The position numbers were made by a program, and so were the translations under genes. From contig CATOTG010000006.1 of NCBI GenBank assembly GCA_951813015.1, forward strand, positions 558,001 through 622,000: a DNA stretch of 64,000 bases. The letters are read 5' to 3'. Below the pieces are notes generated by a model. It saw only the letters and a list, made by a program, of their open reading frames with translations. It was not told the origin of the DNA and did no database searches. The DNA is from an uncultured Thermoanaerobaculia bacterium (GTDB lineage Bacteria > Acidobacteriota > Thermoanaerobaculia > Multivoradales > Multivoraceae). Below are positions 30,617 through 41,935 of the stretch, one piece after another (within the stretch, counting starts at the first letter, position 1; each line of letters begins with the position of its first letter).

Positions 30617-30713
30617 GCGCCGGCCAGAACCCGGGTGGCGCGACCCGCGTCCACCCGGGAACCAGTCCGTGCGCCCGTCAGCGGGCGCACGGATGGCAGG
30701 CCGGCGCACCCGG
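30617..30713 (-). repeat. Family A repeat, full form, inverted
   Basis: Reverse orientation: on the minus strand it reads GGGTGCGCCGGCCTGCCATC, CGTGCGCCCGCTGACGGGCG, ACTGGTTCCCGGGTGG, then a GTTCTGGCCGGC end. A partial head also lies at 30545-30562. It sits in the divergent gap before the toxin-antitoxin pair. Confidence 0.85.
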
Positions 30714-30732
30714 TGGCGAACCCGCCCACGGG

Positions 30733-30761
30733 TTGACTGTCTGGCAGGCGTTGGATACGGT
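30733..30761 (+). promoter_or_regulatory. Candidate promoter of toxin-antitoxin operon
   Basis: TTGACT at 30733-30738, then GATACG (spacer 15) or TACGGT at 30756-30761 (spacer 17). The antitoxin ATG is at 30770, so the message would have almost no leader. Confidence 0.4.
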
Positions 30762-30769
30762 TCGGACAT

Positions 30770-31391
30770 ATGAGCGACATCCGTATCCGCACCGTTGACG
30801 ATCCGTTCGATGACCGCCAGGCCCTGCCGCTCGGGGTGCAGGTGCTCACCCGAGCGGAAGCGATGGGGATTCTGGGCAAGGGCGCCATCGACAGGCTGGA
30901 CGCGTCGGTCTGGGTGAACGTGGTGGAACGGATACGGCGTGCCGGCGTGGGTCGACACCTGCCCGAAGTCGTTCCGCCGGCGGCCGGCGGACGGGAGGGG
31001 TTCGTCCGGCAGCTCAAGCAACTGAACGACGCGCTGGAGGCCTCGCCGGTTCCGGCCTCGGAGGGGCCGCGGCTCGACAAGTTGCTGGGGCGTGAACTTC
31101 TTGCCCGATTGCTGCGAGTTTCCGTTGTCAGCTTGCGTCGCTACCTGGCGGGCCAACGCACCGTGCCGGACTCCGTTGCGGCGCGTTTGCACTTCCTGGC
31201 GCTGGTTGTGGGCGACCTTGCAGGGGCCTACAACGACATCGGCGTACGGCGCTGGTTCGATCGGCCGCGTACGCTGCTGGGCGGCCGGGCCCCCGGCGGA
31301 GCTGCTGGAACCCGAATGGCAGCCGGAGGATCCGGGCCCGCGGCGGGTGCGCGACCTGGCCAGGGCCCTGGTCTGGTCGCCTGCGACATGA
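30770..31391 (+). CDS. Xre/MbcA/ParS-type antitoxin, with +1 frameshift
   Basis: Antitoxin of about 206 residues for the adjacent RES toxin. The first 172 codons include LLGRELLARLLRVSVVSLRR, a helix-turn-helix-like part, and RLHFLALVVGDLAGAYNDIG, the toxin-binding Xre-MbcA-ParS part. At a run of five C (about 31290) the expected ending moves to the next frame: AELLEPEWQPEDPGPRRV then RDLARALVWSPAT and a stop at 31389-31391. Removing one C restores one protein whose stop overlaps the toxin start as ATGA. As sequenced, the first frame runs on through nonsense codons into the toxin, giving an apparent 383-residue fusion. A sequencing error, a mutation or frameshifting could each explain it. Confidence 0.75.
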
Positions 31392-31921
31392 TCGCCTACC
31401 GCAACGCAGACCCCCGCTTTCCGTTCCTGTGGGAGGAGGGCCAGGGCGCACAGCCGGGCGCCCGGTGGCATGCGGACGGTGAAGGGCCAATGCAGTGTCT
31501 GAGCGATACGCCGGACGGCGCGTGGGCCGAGTTCCTGCGGCACGAGGACATTCGCGACCCGGAAGACCTGGTCCATGTGCGTCGGTCGCTGTGGGCGGTC
31601 GACGTTGGTTCGGCAGAGCTGGCCAGCCCCGAGTTGCCTGCGGGAACCCTGACCGGCGACGCCGGGTCGTACCCTGCCTGCAGGGAGGAGGCGCGTCGTC
31701 TGCGGTCGGCGGGGTCCCCGGGCCTCAGGGCGCGATCTGCCGCGCTGACGCCGGGCGCCGCCGGAGGATGGCGCGTCGAGGCCGGCCTGCGGCCGGGCCC
31801 TGAACGGGACGGCCAGACGATCGTCCTGTTCGGCGAAAGGCCGGACCTGACCGGGTGGCGGGCGGTGTTCGAAGGCCGACCGGACGAGACGCTTCTGGCT
31901 GCCGTTCGCTATCTGAGCTAG
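31388..31921 (+). CDS. RES domain toxin
   Basis: A 177-residue RES-domain protein. Characterised RES toxins (MbcT, ParT, Res) destroy NAD+ or ADP-ribosylate a target. The protein opens MIAYRNADPRFPFLW, with the conserved Arg, then GARWHADGEG and CLSDTPDGAWAEFLRHE, the family core with its acidic residue, and ends VRYLS. The ATG at 31388 overlaps the antitoxin stop by four bases, the usual coupled arrangement with antitoxin first. No frame disruption is seen inside the toxin, so it is probably active unless held by an intact antitoxin. Confidence 0.85.
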   Translation: MIAYRNADPRFPFLWEEGQGAQPGARWHADGEGPMQCLSDTPDGAWAEFLRHEDIRDPEDLVHVRRSLWAVDVGSAELASPELPAGTLTGDAGSYPACREEARRLRSAGSPGLRARSAALTPGAAGGWRVEAGLRPGPERDGQTIVLFGERPDLTGWRAVFEGRPDETLLAAVRYLS

Positions 31922-32018
31922 TCGATGCGAGGCGCCATAGTGCTTAGGCCGGCGGGTGGTAGAGCGGTTTTCGCTGGAGGATTGCTAGCCAGGAGGTCGC
32001 AGGCCGGCGCAGCCGACA

Positions 32019-36168
<4,150 letters not shown>

Positions 36169-36202
36169 TTCAGGCGCCGCACCACCAGGTGCGTCGGCAA
36201 CC

Positions 36203-36304
36203 GCCGGGTGCGCCGGCCTGCCGTCCGTGCGCCCGCAGACGGGCGCGCGGACTGGTTCGCGGGTGGCGCGGATCCGCGCCACCCGGGTTCCGGCCGGCTT
36301 TCCG
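36203..36304 (+). repeat. Family A repeat, full form (best copy)
   Basis: GCCGGGTGCGCCGGCCTGCC, hairpin GTGCGCCC-GCAGAC-GGGCGCGC, ACTGGTTCGCGG, the perfect palindrome GGTGGCGCGGATCCGCGCCA plus CC, GGGTTCCGGCCGGC end. It lies between the exporter and acyl-AMP ligase genes. Confidence 0.9.
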
Positions 36305-36338
36305 GAAAGAAACGCGCCGCGCAGCGGCGACCACCGCG

Positions 36339-38012
36339 GTGCCGGCAACTAACCGCGAGCACCAGCCCGAGACCCTGCTGGAGGCCCTGCGACGCGCGGC
36401 CTCGGTGTGGCCGCAGCGCGGCATCACGCTGATCGACAGCCGCGGCCGGGTGGAGGGGCGGCGTACCTGGCCCTTTCTGCTGGACGAAATCGAGGCCGCC
36501 GCGGGCCGCCTGGTCACCCTCGGCGTGCGCCCCGGCGACCGCGTCCTGGTGTGCCTGCCCACCTCGTGGCCCTGGTTCGAGGTCTGGTTCGGCGCGGTGC
36601 GCCTCGGCGCGCTGCCGGCGGCGGTCGCTCCGCCGCGGGCGCTCGGCTCGCCCCGCAACCAGATCGAGAAGGCGCTGGCGGTGAACCAGCTGCTCGATGC
36701 CCGCTACATGGTGTGTACGGATGCCGTCAGCGACCAGGTCCTGGAGATCGCTTCCGCCGGGCCCGCGGGAGGGCCGCGCCCGAACCTCTTGTCCCAGTCC
36801 GCCCTGGCCGCGACGAGCCCGTCGCCCGTGGCGGCCACGCGGCCGCCGCGGGGCGACGATCCGGCCTTCCTGCAGATGACCAGCGGTTCCACCGGTCACC
36901 AGAGGGCGGTGGTCGTGGGCCACGCGGCGGCGACCTGGAGCGCCCGCGCAAGCATGGAAGCGGTGGCGATTCCCCGCGGCGGACAGCTCATGGACGCCCT
37001 CGTCGGGTGGCTGCCGCTCTACCACGACATGGGGCTGGGCGGCTGCCTGCTCGGTTCCCTGCTCACCGGCGCCGACCTGATCATGCTCAACCCGCGCGCC
37101 TTCCTGGCCCGGCCCTGGGTGTGGCTGGAGCAGTTCAGGCGGACGAAGACGGCGATGTCGGCGGCCCCGAACTTCTCCTTCCGCCAGTGCGTCGAACGGG
37201 TCGGCGCCGACCGCCTCGAGACGCTCGACCTGAGCGGCTGGCGCGACGTGTGCAGCGGTTCCGAGTTGGTCCGGCAAGAGACGATGTCGGAGTTCAGCCG
37301 CCATTTCGAGCGTGCGGGCCTCGATCCGGGCGCGCTGCGCGCCGCCTACGGCATGGCCGAGAACACCCTGCTCATTTCGATCAGCCAAACCGTCGACGGC
37401 CTCCACACCGCGGCGCCGTCCGGCGGCGGCCCCGAGGTCACGTCGAACGGCCCGCCGATGGACGGCGCCGAGGTCGAGATCGCCGCGCCCGACGGGCGCG
37501 CCCTGCCGGCGGGCGAAGTCGGAGAGATCCGGCTGCGGTCGCCCTCGACCATGCTGGGCTACTGGAACGACCCCGGAGCGACCGCCGAGGTGCTGCGCGA
37601 CGGCTGGCTCTACACCGGCGACCTGGGTTTCCTGAGCCCTGCCGGCGAAGTCCACATCACCGGCCGCACGAAGGAGCTGCTCATCCTCGGCGGCTCGAAC
37701 GTGATGCCGCACGAGATCGAGTGGGTGGCCGAGTCGGTCCTCGGCGCCGGCGGCAGGGAGCGCGCCGCCGCTTTCTCCGTCGACGCGCCTCACGGCGAGC
37801 GGGCAGTCCTCGTGATGGAGACCGGCGGCGGGGACGGCGCCGGGCTGCTGCGCAGCGAAGTCGGCCGCAGCGTCGGCCGCACCCTGGGCATCCAGCTCGC
37901 CGATCTGCTCCTCGTGCGACGCGGTAGGATTCCGCGCACCAGCAGCGGCAAGGTCCGGCGAAGGTCGCTCCGCGAGCAGTACCTTCGAGGCGACCTCGCG
38001 GCCGACTTCTGA
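36339..38012 (+). CDS. Acyl-AMP ligase (FAAL-like)
   Basis: A 557-residue adenylate-forming enzyme. Core motifs are QMTSGSTGHQRAVVV (A3), VGWLPLYHDMGLGG, AYGMAENTL (A5), GEIRLRSPSTMLGYW, LYTGDLGFL (A7) and GRTKELLILGGSNVMPHEIE (A8). The LPLYHDMGL pattern and free ACP gene next door fit a fatty acyl-AMP ligase that loads ACP rather than CoA. The GTG at 36339 starts just after the family A repeat; upstream codons in frame translate the repeat. The order ligase-ACP-acyltransferase suggests one acylation pathway. Substrate unknown. Confidence 0.85.
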   Translation: MPATNREHQPETLLEALRRAASVWPQRGITLIDSRGRVEGRRTWPFLLDEIEAAAGRLVTLGVRPGDRVLVCLPTSWPWFEVWFGAVRLGALPAAVAPPRALGSPRNQIEKALAVNQLLDARYMVCTDAVSDQVLEIASAGPAGGPRPNLLSQSALAATSPSPVAATRPPRGDDPAFLQMTSGSTGHQRAVVVGHAAATWSARASMEAVAIPRGGQLMDALVGWLPLYHDMGLGGCLLGSLLTGADLIMLNPRAFLARPWVWLEQFRRTKTAMSAAPNFSFRQCVERVGADRLETLDLSGWRDVCSGSELVRQETMSEFSRHFERAGLDPGALRAAYGMAENTLLISISQTVDGLHTAAPSGGGPEVTSNGPPMDGAEVEIAAPDGRALPAGEVGEIRLRSPSTMLGYWNDPGATAEVLRDGWLYTGDLGFLSPAGEVHITGRTKELLILGGSNVMPHEIEWVAESVLGAGGRERAAAFSVDAPHGERAVLVMETGGGDGAGLLRSEVGRSVGRTLGIQLADLLLVRRGRIPRTSSGKVRRRSLREQYLRGDLAADF

Positions 38013-38066
38013 CCTGGGCCCCGCTGGACCCGGCAGCCGCCGGATGGGCACAGGAACCGAAGAGCA

Positions 38067-38297
38067 GTGGACTTACGTGCAGCAGCGAGCAAGGTACTCG
38101 CCCGCGCCAGCGGCCGCAGCGAAGGCGACCTGCGCCCCGAACTCGACCTCGTGGCCGACCTCGGCATCGACTCGCCCAAGCAGCTCGAGCTGCTGATCGA
38201 ACTCGAAGAGGCCCTGAACGTCGAGATCAGCGATGAAGACGCCGCTGCGTTGGAGACCGTCGGCGACGTCCTCGACTACGCCGCCGGTGTCGGTTGA
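38067..38297 (+). CDS. Acyl carrier protein
   Basis: A 76-residue acidic four-helix carrier. The phosphopantetheine attachment Ser lies in DLGIDSPKQLELL (usual DSL becomes DSPKQ), followed by LNVEISDEDAAALETVGDVLDY. It is a pathway-specific carrier rather than the fatty acid synthase AcpP, judging by the divergent Ser context and by its neighbours. The GTG start at 38067 lies 54 bp after the ligase gene. Its TGA overlaps the TTG start of the acyltransferase (TTGA). Confidence 0.9.
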   Translation: MDLRAAASKVLARASGRSEGDLRPELDLVADLGIDSPKQLELLIELEEALNVEISDEDAAALETVGDVLDYAAGVG

Positions 38298-38962
38298 AAG
38301 TCCGCGGCGTCGCCGTTCCGGCCGCCGCCGTGGCGGTCCGTTTCCTCTCCCGGATTCTAACGGCCTCCTGCCGCCTGCACCGCCTCGAGGGCGCCGCGCA
38401 CCTCGACCGCGTGCTCGAGCCGCCCGCGATGCTGGCCTGCTGGCACGAGCAGGCGGCCCTGTCGGTGCTGCTCGTGCGCCGGCGCCTGCTGCCGGCCGGC
38501 GTCCCGCTGTCCATCCTCGCCAGCCACTCCGCCGACGGTGAGCTCGCGGCGCGGGTGGCCAGGGCCTGGGGCATTCGGGTCACCCGCGGCTCGACCTCCC
38601 GGGGTGGCCGGGAGGCGGCGCTCAACCTCTATCGCGAGCTGGTCAAGCACCGGTCGACCCTGTTGCTCATGCCCGACGGTCCGCGCGGCCCGGCGCGCAG
38701 CCCGAAGGCCGGGAGCATCGTTCTGGCCGCCATGTCCGGCGCGCCGATCGTCCCCGCCGGCCTCGCCGCGTCCCGCAGCCTGAGGTTGAGGAGCTGGGAC
38801 CGGATGATCGTCGGCGCCCCGTTCACCCGGGTGGCGGTCGCGGCAGGGGAACCGATCGTGCTCGATCGCGGCTCGACCGACGCCGAGCGAGAAGAGGCCC
38901 GGCTCGAACTCGGCGCCCGGCTCGACCACCTGACCGCACGGGCCCGCCGTCTGCTTGCCTAG
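38294..38962 (+). CDS. DUF374-type lysophospholipid acyltransferase-like protein
   Basis: A 222-residue protein of the DUF374 acyltransferase group. Family elements are LACWHEQ, ILASHSADGELAARVARAWG, RVTRGSTSRGGREAAL and LLMPDGPRGPARSPK, then GAPIVPAG. It probably transfers an acyl chain at the inner face of the membrane and could take it from the neighbouring ACP. A role in lipid A or another glycolipid is inferred from context. The TTG start overlaps the ACP stop; no ATG or GTG lies before the conserved region. Confidence 0.85.
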   Translation: MKVRGVAVPAAAVAVRFLSRILTASCRLHRLEGAAHLDRVLEPPAMLACWHEQAALSVLLVRRRLLPAGVPLSILASHSADGELAARVARAWGIRVTRGSTSRGGREAALNLYRELVKHRSTLLLMPDGPRGPARSPKAGSIVLAAMSGAPIVPAGLAASRSLRLRSWDRMIVGAPFTRVAVAAGEPIVLDRGSTDAEREEARLELGARLDHLTARARRLLA

Positions 38963-39085
38963 CAACAGCCCGTGGCAGAAGTCGCGCTGCATTCGAGCGG
39001 CCATGCATCCCGCCCGGCATCGTTGCTCCTGCCGCGCCGGAGGAACCGGAATCAGCCGGCGCCGGCTGGCGTTGAACTCAGGTGT

Positions 39086-39263
39086 TCTTCCCCCCAAGGG
39101 CCGTTCCAAAGTCGGGAACTTCGGGACCGATGTGCGGAGACCACTCTGGATTCGGCAACTCAACGCCGGCACGGCTCTCGACCCTCGGGAAGGAAGGCCT
39201 CCCGCCCGCGCCCAGCGTGGAACGCTGGACTTTGGAATGGTCCTGTCTTCTCCCCCAAGGACC
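39086..39263. repeat. Structured non-coding element with direct and inverted repeats
   Basis: Ends are near-identical direct repeats: TCTTCCCCCCAAGGGCC (39086-39102) and TCTTCTCCCCCAAGGACC (39246-39263). Inside, TTCCAAAGTC (39104-39113) is inverted as GACTTTGGAA (39228-39237). CCAGCG-TGGAA-CGCTGG forms a perfect hairpin at 39212-39228. It is unlike families A and B. It could be a small mobile element remnant or a structured leader. Confidence 0.5.
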
Positions 39264-39280
39264 CGCGAAACTGGCGAGAG

Positions 39281-39289
39281 TGCTAGAAT
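39281..39289 (+). promoter_or_regulatory. Extended -10 promoter of first metalloprotease
   Basis: TGCTAGAAT: a TG-C extension and TAGAAT (five of six to TATAAT), 47 bp before the ATG at 39336. No clear -35 is needed for this class. Confidence 0.5.
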
Positions 39290-39335
39290 CCGATCGCTTT
39301 CGCTCTGCCTTGCGTGCCGGGCGGGATCTTGAACC

Positions 39336-41825
39336 ATGTCCAGGCATCGTCTGATCGCCATGTCTCTGCGCTCCGCGCTCACTCGGTGCGCCGGCCTGCC
39401 ATCCGTTGCGCTCGCCGCGCTGCTCATCGCGGCCGTTCTGATCACGGCGCCCGCGGCGGCGATCGTCTACGTCACGCCGACCGACGAGTCCCTCGTGGAC
39501 CGGTCGCCGGTGATCGTCTTCGGCGAGGTCCTGGCGGCGGAGCCGGCGCCGGTCGACGGACTGCTCTCGACCGACTTCCTGTTCCAGGTCGAAGACGTGC
39601 TGAAGGGGTTCGTCCCGGGGAACATCATCGTCGTTCGCCAGCCGGGCGGCCGCGGGCCGGATGGACTGGTCGGCTCGATCATGGGCCTGCCGGCCCTCGC
39701 CGAGGGCGACCGGGTGCTGCTCTTCCTCGATCCGGCGAACGCCGTCTACCGGACGGTCGAGTTGTCCCTCGGCATGTTCTTCGAGGCGCCGTTGCCCGGC
39801 GGCACCGTGCTGTTGCGCGAGGCGTCGCTGGTCGAGGACATGTCCGTGCCCGGCAGCTCGGCAGCGCAGCGGCAGTCGAACCAGCTGCGCGAGGCGGAAC
39901 CGTTCCGGCGCTGGATCGCCGACCGCGCCAGCGGTCTCGAACGGCCGGCGGACTACTTCGCGCCTGAACTGGGCGAGAACCCGGCGGCGGTCGCCGAGGC
40001 GTTCCGGCTCACCGTGTCGCCGGGCGAGTGCGACCGCGCCGGCCTCCCCGTCCGCTGGCGGGAGTTCGACCGCGGCCGGAGCGTCGGTCTGGTGGTCCAG
40101 GCCGGAGGTCAGCCCGGTGTGCCCGGCGGCGGCATGGCCCAGGTGCTTGCCGCGATGCGGGTCTGGAACAACGATCCGGGAAGCCGTACACGTCTGATCA
40201 GCCTTGGCAGGTCGAACGAGGAGTTCTCCCTCCGTTTCGACGAGCAGAACTCGATCACCTTCGAGGATCCGCACGACGAGATTCCGGGCTCCTTCACTCC
40301 GGGGCTCGGCGGCGTTCTGGCGATCAACTGGGTGTTCTTCTACTGCAACCAGGCGACCGAGCCGCACCGGATCCCGGGGGGCGGATCGGGACGGGCGCTG
40401 GCGATCGTCGAGTCGAACATCACGACGCAAGACGGGTTCGAGGACTGGCTGGCCACCAAGGCGACCCCACGCCGCGACCTGGAGGAGATCATGGGTCACG
40501 AACTCGGGCACGCGCTGGGGATCGGCCATGCCTGCAGTCCCCTGGGCGGCGGCCCTGCCTGCGATGCGTTGACGGACGAGGCCCTGATGCGCGCGACCGC
40601 CCACGGCGACGGGCGCGGCGCGAGGCTCAACGCGGACGACCGGAACGCCGTGCGCGCCCTCTACCCCGAGATCGGTCCGGTGGGTCCGGTCGCGCCTGCG
40701 GCGGCGACCGACTTCACCGTCACCGCGATCAGCCAGACCGAACTCGAACTGCGCTGGCAGGATCGCTCCGACAACGAGACCGCCTTCGACATCTACGAAC
40801 GGATGGTCGACAGCGACTTCGAGCTCCTCACAACCCTGGACCGGAACAGCACCTCGCTGTTGATCGAGAACATCCCGCCCGCGACCTACCGCGGCTACCA
40901 GGTCGTCGCGCGGAACAACCGCGGCAACTCCGACCCGACCCCCGAAGCGGGCGCCACGACCTTCGCCGAGGTCGCCGCTTGCCTGGAGGACGACGACACG
41001 CTGTGCCTGAACGATGGCCGCTTCCGTGTCGAGGTGCGGTGGGAGACCGCCGACGACCGCGACCGGGGCGACGCGGAGGCGCTGACCAACGACACCGGCG
41101 ACTTCTGGTTCTTTTCGCCCGACAACATCGAACTTGTCGTCAAGGTCCTCGACGGGTGCTCCTTCAATGAGCGCTACTGGGTCTACGCCGGCGGCCTGAC
41201 CGACGTGAAGGTCATCATGACCGTGATCGACTCGGACACGGGAGTCGCCGCGACGTACTACAACCCGCCGGGCACTCCCTTCCGGCCGGTTCAGGACAAC
41301 GAGTCCTTCGCCGTCTGCTCCCAGGGCGGGAACCTGTACGGCCAGAGCCGCTACCTGCTGACGGATCGCGAGATGGAGGCGGCGCGCGGAGGGTCGAACC
41401 GGACCTCCCGGTTCGCCTCGTCCTTCGCCGAAGCGCCGGGCGCCGGCCGGGTCGCGTTGCCGCAGGGGAACGGCGCCTGCGAGCCGGACGCCCGCACGCT
41501 CTGTCTCGAGGACGGCCGCTTCGCGGTGCGGGCCCGCTGGGAAACGGCGGCCGGCGCCGGCGACGCGACGGCCTGGCCGCTCACCGCGGACACCGGCCTC
41601 TACTGGTTCTTCGGCCCGGACAACGTGGAGATGGTGATCAAGGTCCTCGACGGATGCGGGATCAACGGCCACCGCTGGGTTTTCGCCGGCGGCCTGACCG
41701 ACGTGGCGGTGACGATGACGGTCACGGACACCGAGACGGGCGAGGTGCGGCCCTACGAGAATCCCGCCGGCACGCCGTTCCAGCCGATCCAGGACATCAA
41801 GGCGTTCTCCTGTTCGTCCCCGTAG
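39336..41825 (+). CDS. Secreted matrixin-like metalloprotease with FN3 and two C-terminal modules
   Basis: An 829-residue exported protein. The signal peptide (ALAALLIAAVLITAPAAA) is partly encoded by a family A repeat fragment. After a conserved 200-residue N-terminal region comes a metzincin zinc site, HELGHALGIGH near residue 388. A fibronectin type III-like domain follows at about 450-540 (ATDFTVTAISQTELELRWQD). Two copies of a roughly 100-residue module end the protein, each with CLxDGRFxVxxxWET, a FWFF/YWFF-xPDN strand and VKVLDGC-N-WVxAGGLTDV. A 989-bp central block is almost identical to the paralogue at 43333. It is probably an extracellular or surface protease. Confidence 0.85.
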   Translation: MSRHRLIAMSLRSALTRCAGLPSVALAALLIAAVLITAPAAAIVYVTPTDESLVDRSPVIVFGEVLAAEPAPVDGLLSTDFLFQVEDVLKGFVPGNIIVVRQPGGRGPDGLVGSIMGLPALAEGDRVLLFLDPANAVYRTVELSLGMFFEAPLPGGTVLLREASLVEDMSVPGSSAAQRQSNQLREAEPFRRWIADRASGLERPADYFAPELGENPAAVAEAFRLTVSPGECDRAGLPVRWREFDRGRSVGLVVQAGGQPGVPGGGMAQVLAAMRVWNNDPGSRTRLISLGRSNEEFSLRFDEQNSITFEDPHDEIPGSFTPGLGGVLAINWVFFYCNQATEPHRIPGGGSGRALAIVESNITTQDGFEDWLATKATPRRDLEEIMGHELGHALGIGHACSPLGGGPACDALTDEALMRATAHGDGRGARLNADDRNAVRALYPEIGPVGPVAPAAATDFTVTAISQTELELRWQDRSDNETAFDIYERMVDSDFELLTTLDRNSTSLLIENIPPATYRGYQVVARNNRGNSDPTPEAGATTFAEVAACLEDDDTLCLNDGRFRVEVRWETADDRDRGDAEALTNDTGDFWFFSPDNIELVVKVLDGCSFNERYWVYAGGLTDVKVIMTVIDSDTGVAATYYNPPGTPFRPVQDNESFAVCSQGGNLYGQSRYLLTDREMEAARGGSNRTSRFASSFAEAPGAGRVALPQGNGACEPDARTLCLEDGRFAVRARWETAAGAGDATAWPLTADTGLYWFFGPDNVEMVIKVLDGCGINGHRWVFAGGLTDVAVTMTVTDTETGEVRPYENPAGTPFQPIQDIKAFSCSSP
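39633..40621 (+). repeat. 989-bp near-identical block, copy 1
   Basis: Aligns without gaps to 43708-44696 (offset 4075). By eye I find six substitutions. Flanking parts of the two genes are clearly more divergent. The block covers the protease core including the zinc-binding site. Confidence 0.9.
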
Positions 41826-41849
41826 CCGCCCCCCCGGCTCCGAAGCGAT

Positions 41850-41879
41850 TTGCCTTTTTCGATATGTTGGGCGTAATCT
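41850..41879 (+). promoter_or_regulatory. Candidate promoter of the DP-linker protein
   Basis: TTGCCT at 41850-41855 and TAATCT at 41874-41879, spaced 18 bp, in a locally AT-rich patch. It lies 56 bp before the ATG at 41936. Confidence 0.35.
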
Positions 41880-41935
41880 ACTGACAGGCCTACACTTCTG
41901 ACCCAACGCCGGTGCCTCATCGGAAAGGGAAGACC

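Larger units (their letters stand above)
38963..39335. other. 373-bp intergenic region with structured element
   Basis: No gene seen. The first 120 bp are featureless. From 39086 to 39263 lies an element with direct repeats at its ends, an internal inverted repeat and a strong hairpin, described separately. A promoter-like -10 lies at 39281-39289, 47 bp before the metalloprotease start. Confidence 0.5.

Noticed and set aside
30770..31921. A natural 383-residue antitoxin-toxin fusion protein
   Set aside because: The joining segment is nonsense by family comparison and the proper antitoxin ending lies in the adjacent frame, so a frameshift is the simpler reading.
31945..32000. tRNA-like sequence (GGTGGTAGAGCGG followed by a possible anticodon stem)
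   Set aside because: No T arm with GTTCRA and no matching acceptor stem; flanking GGCCGGC words are repeat fragments.
36189..36338. An N-terminal extension of the acyl-AMP ligase
   Set aside because: The codons are the family A repeat; the GTG at 36339 begins the conserved enzyme.
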